Assembly (NCBI RefSeq): GCF_043641665.1
Contig: NC_092183.1
Span: 793,501-857,500 of the forward strand
DNA from: Enoplosus armatus
Lineage: Eukaryota > Chordata > Actinopteri > Centrarchiformes > Enoplosidae
DNA: 64,000 bases
Reading direction: 5' to 3'
Below, in pieces: positions 37,901 through 46,882 of this stretch; the stretch's first letter is position 1; each line of letters begins with the position of its first letter. Both the position numbers and the translations under genes were made by a program. Under the pieces are notes generated by a model. The model saw only the letters and a list, made by a program, of their open reading frames with translations, had not been told where the DNA came from and made no database searches.

Positions 37901-38308
37901 AATATAACACACGGACTATAACATGTGTAATATAACACAGACTGTAACATGTGTAATATAACACACACACTATAACATGTGTAATATAACAGACTATAAC
38001 ATGTGTAATATAACACAGACTATAACATGTGTAATATAACACAGACTATAACACGTGTAATATAACACAGACTGTAACATGTGTATTAACCGTGTCTACA
38101 GTGTGTATTAGTAAGTGTTTGTGTCTCTGCTGACGATGAAACTCAGAATAACTTTGAAATGTGAACTTGAACAACTCGGTAAGGAAAATGATTAGAAGAA
38201 GAAATGCAAACATCATGTTTCTGTTTCAGAGAACTCTGAGCTGCTGTCTCTGCTCAGTGAACAGGTGGAGGAGACCAGGAAACACCTGCAGACTCTGGAA
38301 CAGGTGAA

Positions 38309-38339
<31 letters not shown>

Positions 38340-41300
38340 TGTCCTCTGTCTGAACTGTGTGATTCTGAGTGAGTGTATTTGTGTCCTGAAGGAGCTGAAT
38401 GTGTCCAGTCAGCAGCAGCAGCAGAGAGACGAACACCTGAAGGAGCTGGACAGACAGATAGAACACAAACAGGTACACACACACGCCTCACACAGGTACA
38501 ACACACACACACACACCTCACACAGGTATAACACACACACACACGCCTCACACAGGTACAACACACACACACACACCTCACACAGGTACACACACACACA
38601 CCTCACACAGGTACAACACACACACACACACCTCACACAGGTATAACACACACACACACGCCTCACACAGGTACAACACACACACACACCTCACACAGGT
38701 ACAACACACACACACACGCCTCACACAGGTACAACACACACACACGCCTCACACAGGTACAACACACACACACACCTCACACAGGTACAACACACACACA
38801 CACACGCCTCACACAGGTACAACACACACACACACCTCACACAGGTACAACACACACACACACACGCCTCACACAGGTACAACACACACACACACGCCTC
38901 ACACAGGTACAACACACACACACACACCTCACACAGGTATAACACACACACACGCCTCACACAGGTACAACACACACACACACCTCACACAGGTATAACA
39001 CACACACACACACACGCCTCACACAGGTACAACACACACACACACACACGCCTCACACAGGTACAACACACACACACACGCCTCACACAGGTACAACACA
39101 CACACACGCCTCACACAGGTACACCTCACACAGGTACAACACACACACACACACGCCTCACACAGGTACAACACACACACACACCTCACACAGGTACAAC
39201 ACACACACACACACGCCTCACACAGGTACAACACACACACACGCCTCACACAGGTACAACACACACACACACACGCCTCACACAGGTACAACACACACAC
39301 ACACCTCACACAGGTACAACACACACACACACACGCCTCACACAGGTACAACACACACACACGCCTCACACAGGTACAACACACACACACACACGCCTCA
39401 CACAGGTACAACACACACACACGCCTCACACAGGTACAACACACACACACACACGCCTCACACAGGTACAACACACACACACACCTCACACAGGTACAAC
39501 ACACACACACACACGCCTCACACAGGTACAACACACACACACACACGCCTCACACAGGTACAACACACACACACGCCTCACACAGGTACAACACACACAC
39601 ACACACCTCACACAGGTACAACACACACACACACACACACCTCACACAGGTACAACACACACACACACGCCTCACACAGGTACAACACACACACGCCTCA
39701 CACAGGTACAACACACACACACACGCCTCACACAGGTACAACACACACACACACACGCCTCACACAGGTACAACACACACACACACACGCCTCACACAGG
39801 TACAACACACACACACGCCTCACACAGGTACAACACACACACACACGCCTCACACAGGTACAACACACACACGCCTCACACAGGTACAACACACACACAC
39901 ACACCTCACACAGGTACAACACACACACACCTCACACAGGTACAACACACACACACACGCCTCACACAGGTAGACACACACACACACACACCTCACACAG
40001 GTACAACACACACACACACGCCTCACACAGGTACACACACACACCTCACACAGGTACAACACACACACACACGCCTCACACAGGTACAACACACACACAC
40101 ACACCTCACACAGGTACAACACACACACACACACACCTCACACAGGTACAACACACACACACACCTCACACAGGTACAACACACACACACACACGCCTCA
40201 CACAGGTACAACACACACGCCTCACACAGGTACAACACACACACACACACCTCACACAGGTACAACACACACACACACACACACCTCACACAGGTACAAC
40301 ACACACACACACGCCTCACACAGGTACAACACACACACACACACGCCTCACACAGGTACAACACACACACGCCTCACACAGGTACAACACACACACACAC
40401 GTCTCACACACACACCTCACACAGGTACAACACACACACACACCTCACACAGGTACAACACACACACACACGCCTCACACAGGTAGACACACACACACCT
40501 CACACAGGTACAACACACACACACACACGCCTCACACAGGTACAACACACACACACGCCTCACACAGGTACAACACACACACACTCACCTCACACAGGTA
40601 CACACACACACACACACCTCACACAGGTACACACACACACACACACACCTCACACAGGTACACACACACACACACACCTCACACAGGTACACACACACAC
40701 ACACACACCTCACACAGGTACACACACACACACCTCACACAGGTACAACACACACACACACGCCTCACACAGGTACAACACACACACACCTCACACAGGT
40801 ACAACACACACACACACACGCCTCACACAGGTACAACACACACACACGCCTCACACAGGTACAACACACACACACTCACCTCACACAGGTACACACACAC
40901 ACACACACCTCACACAGGTACACACACACACACACACACCTCACACAGGTACACACACACACACACACCTCACACAGGTACACACACACACACACACACC
41001 TCACACAGGTACACACACACACACCTCACACAGGTACAACACACACACACACACCTCACACAGGTAGACACACACACACACACACCTCACACAGGTACAC
41101 ACACACACACCTCACACAGGTACAACACACACACACACACCTCACACAGGTACAACACACACACACACACCTCACACAGGTACAACACACACACACACAC
41201 ACCTCACACAGGTACAACACACACACACACACACCTCACACAGGTACAACACACACACACACACCTCACACAGGTACAACACACACACACGCCTCACACA

Positions 41301-41675
41301 GGTAGACACATTTCAGAGGTATCAGAGAATTAAAAATGACTGAATTGATTAATGCATTATCAAAATTGTTCATTAATTCACAATCTGCTGATCAATAGTT
41401 AATAGTTTCAGCTCTACTTCAGTATTACACCAACTGGTGTCTCTGTCTCTCTGTCTCTGTCTCTCTGTCTCTCTCTGTCTGTCTGTCTGTCAGTCTGTCT
41501 GTCTCTCTGTCTCTCTCTGTCTGTCAGTCTGCCTGTCTCTCTGTCTCTCTCTGTCTCTCTCTCTGTCTCTCTCTCTGTCTCTCTCTCTGTCTCTCTCTCT
41601 CTCTCTGTCTGTCAGTCTGCCTGTCTCTCTCTCTGTCTCTCTCTCTCTCTCTGTCTCTCTCTCTGTCTCTCTCTG

Positions 41676-41706
<31 letters not shown>

Positions 41707-41775
41707 GTCTCTCTCTCTGTCTCTCTCTCTCTCTCTCTGTCTCTTTCTCTGTCTGTCTCTCTCTCTGTCTCTCTG

Positions 41776-41829
<54 letters not shown>

Positions 41830-44800
41830 AGTGCATGCTGGGAGATTGTGGTGTGTGAGTGAGACGCTGATTGAGTGGATTTCGTACTTTTTTTCGTTTC
41901 TTTTTTTCAGTAATATGTTTAATTTAAAGTAGTTTCTTGGTGGTGGTTTACTTTAATTGATAGTTGGAGCACTTTTGTGGTTTTGGGGGTTTGTTTGGGG
42001 TCTTCTTTGTCTCCTGCCGGTGTCTCTGCTGGCCGGTGTCTCTGACACCATGGTAAATGGAGACTTCTCCAGGCTCACGCGGAAACACGGTATTAAGATC
42101 TCCGCCGGTTTCCCGTGCAGTGTGGAGGACATCGGGCTGGCGGTGGGGGACAGGGTTGGACACGGTAGTGTCAGATCGGCCGCGCGGATGAACGGCGCCG
42201 TCGTTATCTTCCTGGACCAGGTGGACAAGGTGAACCGCGTCATCGAGACAGGTATTTCGGTGAACGGGATGTTTGTGTCGGTGTTGCCGCTGACGCAGCC
42301 CGCAACCAAAGTTGTTTTGTCAAATGTCCCTCCTTTTATTACCGATGAGTTTCTCAGTAGAGAACTCTCCAGACACGGGAAAGTGGTTTCCCCCATCAAA
42401 AAGATCCTGTCTGGATGCAGATCTCAGTTACTGAAGCACGTAGTGTCTCACCGGAGACAGTTATATATGATACTGAACAACATGAAGTGCTTTGGTTGCG
42501 GTGAGGAGGGACACACCGTGAAGGCCTGTCCGGGGCTCGGTGATCCGGCTCGGCCTGGCCCGGGGGGGGCAACCGGCGCTGCGGCGGGGCCGCCCGTTGT
42601 CTCGGGGCTGGGGGCGGCCGCCGCTGTACAACAGGATAATGTACATGGTGGAAGTTGGTGTGATGCAGAAAAAGGTGGTGAGGGTGTAGGTGAGGTAGGA
42701 GACAGTGAGGTGGGGGGAGAAAAGGGGTCAGAAACAGGTGACAGTGGGGGGGTAGAACAGATAAACAGAACAGGTGAGGTCAGTGAGACAGGTAAGTTAG
42801 GAGAGATACAGGCAGGTGAGGAAAGTGTTGTGTGGAGTGAGCAGGTGGAGGAAGCGGAGATGGAGGAGGAGGCAGCAACAGAAAAACCAAAACCTGCTAA
42901 CAAACGCAGGAGACAAACAAAAAATGCAGCCAGTGAGGCAAAAACAAGTAAAGTTGGGGAGGACACCGTGAGGAAACAGGTGCAGACGGATGAAAGCGGG
43001 AGTGAGGAGGAGTGTGTGTCGGACAGCAGTGATGTGCCGTGTTTTAAACTGAGCAGCAGTCAGCAGAGAAAGCTGTACACTGCAGAAAAGATCAGGTCGT
43101 TTCTTCTACAGACAAAGAACCAACATGGTGTTAAAGTGGAAGATCATTTCCCTGATTTATCAGTGTTTTATTCATCGGCCAGACTCCACATGAGCCAAAG
43201 AGAGGAGTCTGGCCTCACTGACCAGGAGGGTTTTAGGTTGAAAAAACTTGTGCTTAAAGTAAAGAAACAAATGAACAGTGATGATGTCAAAAACTCCAAT
43301 GTGTGTTTTAATTAACTTATTGGTTTTAATTGTTGTTCTTAATATCTCACTTAACATGGATGTCTTTAAAGTGGGAAGTTTAAATGTCAATGGAGCCCGA
43401 GATGCAAGTAAGAGAGAACGTATTTATGAAATTGCCAGAATGAAGCACATTGATGTTATGTTTTTACAAGAAACGCACAGTAATTCTGGAAATGAGGCAG
43501 ACTGGAGGAGAGAGTGGGAAGGGGAAGCCATTTTAAGCCACAACACCACTCTAAGTGGAGGAGTGGGCTTCCTCTTCTCCAGGAACTTCTCTCCAGTCTC
43601 GCTGGAGGTCGAGCATTTTATTGAGGGGAGGTTACTTTTAACTAAAGCTCGTTTTGAGAATTTCACTGCTGTTTTTATCAACATGTACGCTCCAACAAAC
43701 GGTGCAGAGAGGAAGCTGTTTTTACAAAAAGTTAATGATGTTTTAAACAGCTGTGCCTCGGAGGATTTTTTATTCTTGGGTGGGGATTTTAATTGTACTG
43801 AAAATGCGTCTCTAGATCGCAACCACGCAGAGCCTCATCCAGCATCCCAGCATGCTCTGGGGCAGCTGGTCCACTCTCATGGCCTGGTGGACGTGTGGAG
43901 GAGGATGCACGCAGACAGCAGACAGTACACATGGTCCCACCTCAGAGAGAGTAGGATCTCCTCAGCCAGACTTGACCGTATTTATTGTTTTAAGCATCAT
44001 TTTAATATATTTAAAATGTGCAGAATTTTACCTGCTGGTTTTACGGATCATTCCCTGCTTTTATGTCATGTTTTTATTAGAAATAGTTTGCCAAAAAGTG
44101 CATATTGGCATTTTAATTCAGTTTTAACATTTGACAAAAAGTTCAGGGAGGTTCTCGTGTATTTCTGGGGTGTTTTTAGACAGAGGAAGGGTGATTTTAG
44201 CAGTCTCAGGCAGTGGTGGGACCATGGGAAGACTGAAATTAAACTTCTATGTCAACAGCACACCCTCAATGTTACACGAGACGTCACCAGATCTATGAAG
44301 GACCTGGAGAGTGACATAGTGGAACTAGAGAAAATGAGTGAGTCCACAGGAGATCGAGGATATATTGAAGTCCTCAAAGTAAAAAAACTGGCTTTAGCCG
44401 ACCTGCTAGACAGTAAAGTACAGGGTGCACTGGTCAGGTCCCGATTTCAGAACATCGCTGAGATGGATGCTCCCTCTGGCTTCTTCTTCGGCCTGGAGAA
44501 GAAGAACGGACAGAAGAAGGTAATCCACTCCTTGCTGTCAGACACGGGGCAGGAGCTCATGGAGCCAGGCCAGATCAGAAGGCGGGCGGTGGAGTTTTAC
44601 TCCACTCTGTATTCTACTGAGTACGAGGAGGAAGACACACTGCTGGAGGAGTTCTGCAGTGAACTTCCTCAGGTCTCTGGAGATACTAACTCCCAGCTCG
44701 AGGAGCCGCTGCAGATGAGGGAGCTTCAGGCAGCCCTGCAAAGCATGCAGGGTCGGAGGGCTCCCGGCATTGACGGCCTGACAATAGAGTTTTATAAAGC

Positions 44801-46791
44801 CTTCTGGGACATTTTAGCAGTAGATATTTTAGATGTTTTTAATGAAAGTCTGGCCTCTGGTTCCATGCCCATGTCCTGCCGCAGAGCTGTTCTTACACTC
44901 TTGCCCAAGAAAGGAAACCTTCAGGCCCCCCACAGTGTGGACTAAAAGACTGGCCGGGGAAACCGGACCCAGCCCACAGTGGAGGAGTTTGTACAAACCT
45001 CCCCTAAAGAAACGGACTGCCGACCTCCAGTGGAGGATTTTACATGGTGCCGTCGCCTCCAACACTTTTATTTCTGTTCTTAATCCTGCTGTTTTTAACA
45101 AGTGTCCATTCTGTGATCTCCGCGAGACTGTCTTCCATGTTTTTACTGAGTGTCAGAGACTCACAGAGTTCTTCACTCTTCTAACGTTGGTTTTTAGTCT
45201 CTTTGGTGTGAAGTTTTCTCAGAGTGTTTTTATTATGGGAGCTGGCTACAAAAAGACAAACAGAGAGAAGTGGCAGCTCCTAAACTTCCTCTCAGGAGAA
45301 GCAAAGATGGCCATATATATAAGCAGGAAGAACCGGGTGGAGAACCGGGAGGGACAGGAGGCCAGGTCAGTCTGGCTCTGCAACATCAGGGCCAGACTGT
45401 GGCTCCAATACAGGTTTTTTAAACACATTGGTGATTTGGACGCTTTTAGACAGCGCTGGTGCTACGGAGACATCATCTGTTCTGTTAATAATGATGAATT
45501 GCATTTTGCACAGGTTTTTACTGGATAACTTATTTTTAATTAGCACTTTATTGAGTTGTCTGTAAATATGTGAAGTATGTAAATAAAGTGTTTTTGTAAA
45601 AATCAAAAAAAAATCTCTCTCTCTCTGTCTGTCTCTCTCTCTCTCTCTTTCTCTCTGTCTGTCTCTCTCTTGCTGTCTCTCTCTCGCTATCTCTCTCTCT
45701 CTCTTGCTGTCTCTCTCTCTTTCTCTCTGTCTCTTTCTCTGTCTCTTTCTCTCTGTCTCTTTCTCTCTCTCTCGCTGTCTCTCTCGCTGTCTCTCTCTCT
45801 CAGGTGGTGTGTGTTGGACTGGAGGACGTTGAAGCTGCAGTGTCTCAGTTGGAGGACAGGGGGCGCCGTCTGACCCAACAGCAGCAGCAGCTCCAGCAGC
45901 TCAGTCAGTCAACACTGTGGTGTCTCTTTCAGTCTTTTATTATGAATACTTTCTGTTCTTTATGACTTTAGATCTTTTCTTTACATGAGACATGAAAACA
46001 GATTTATAGAAGGAAAAAGTGAAAACAATAAATGTTTGTGTTTCAGAAGAGGAGCTGTGGGAGAGAGAGAAACAGCTGCTCCACAAGGAGGAGGAGCTAC
46101 AGCGACAAGAGGAGGAGCTACAGCGACAAGAGGAGGAGCTTCAGCAGAAAGAGGAGGAGCTACAACAACAAGAGGAGGGGCTTTTGCACAAGGAGGAGGG
46201 GCTTCAGCAGAAAGAGGAGGGTGTTTTGCACAAAGAGGAGGGGCTTCAGCAACAAGAGCAGCTACAGCAGAAAGAGGAGGGGCTTCAGCACAAAGAGGAG
46301 GGGCTACAGGTGGAGGTGAAGCTCCAAACGATCCATTCATCAATAATAAATACAGGTCATTTTAACGGGAAACAGCAAATGGATGTCAGTTCAGTAAGTG
46401 GATCCCAGGATAATAATGTGTATGGAAACCATGGCAACCTTCATTTAATGTGTTGTGTGTGTTTGTGTAGGAGAACAGCAGGGAGGAGGAAGAGGAGGAG
46501 GAGGAGGCTTTCTACCTGTCTACAGCTGGTCTGAGATCAGCCTTCAGTACTGAGGTGACACACTACAGACACTTAACCTTTATTATATCAAGTATTAACA
46601 ACAGACAGCCTCATCATTTAAACTGTTATCATAAGCATAATAAATACGTCGTTATGTTTTCATGCAAACGTTTATTCATTCATGCGTTCATATGTTACAT
46701 TATATGGCCAAAAGTATGTGGACAGTCTGTGCTTTGGTTCCACTGACAGGAACTCTTAACATTACAGGACACAACAGTTAACCATGTAGCT

Positions 46792-46845
<54 letters not shown>

Positions 46846-46848
46846 GTG

Positions 46849-46882
<34 letters not shown>

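Larger units (their letters stand above)
41828..45613 (+). mobile_element. Tx1-type L1 retrotransposon inserted in a (TC)n microsatellite
   Basis: About 3.79 kb, same strand as cntrl. The 5' end AGAGTGCATGCTGGGAG directly abuts (TC)n. The 3' end has AATAAAG at about 45581, then a short A-rich tail that abuts TCTCTC. ORF1 (42050-43315) is intact with a CCHC zinc knuckle. ORF2 keeps its APE-type endonuclease and C-terminal region but lost most of its reverse transcriptase. Some Tx1-group families are known to target microsatellites, including TC repeats in fish (from memory, Kibi-like). Confidence 0.88.

Noticed and set aside
36190..40370. Many minus-strand open frames rich in Cys, Val, Tyr and His
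   Set aside because: All fall inside two tandem arrays; codon content simply follows the repeat unit.
38473..41310. Array resembling CRISPR repeats with short spacers
   Set aside because: Units are contiguous CA-rich minisatellite copies of variable length without unique spacers, inside an intron of a vertebrate gene.
42448..42966. 172-codon minus-strand frame opposite the Tx1-type ORF1
   Set aside because: Shadow of the ORF1 linker composition; the sense frame has the CCHC motif.
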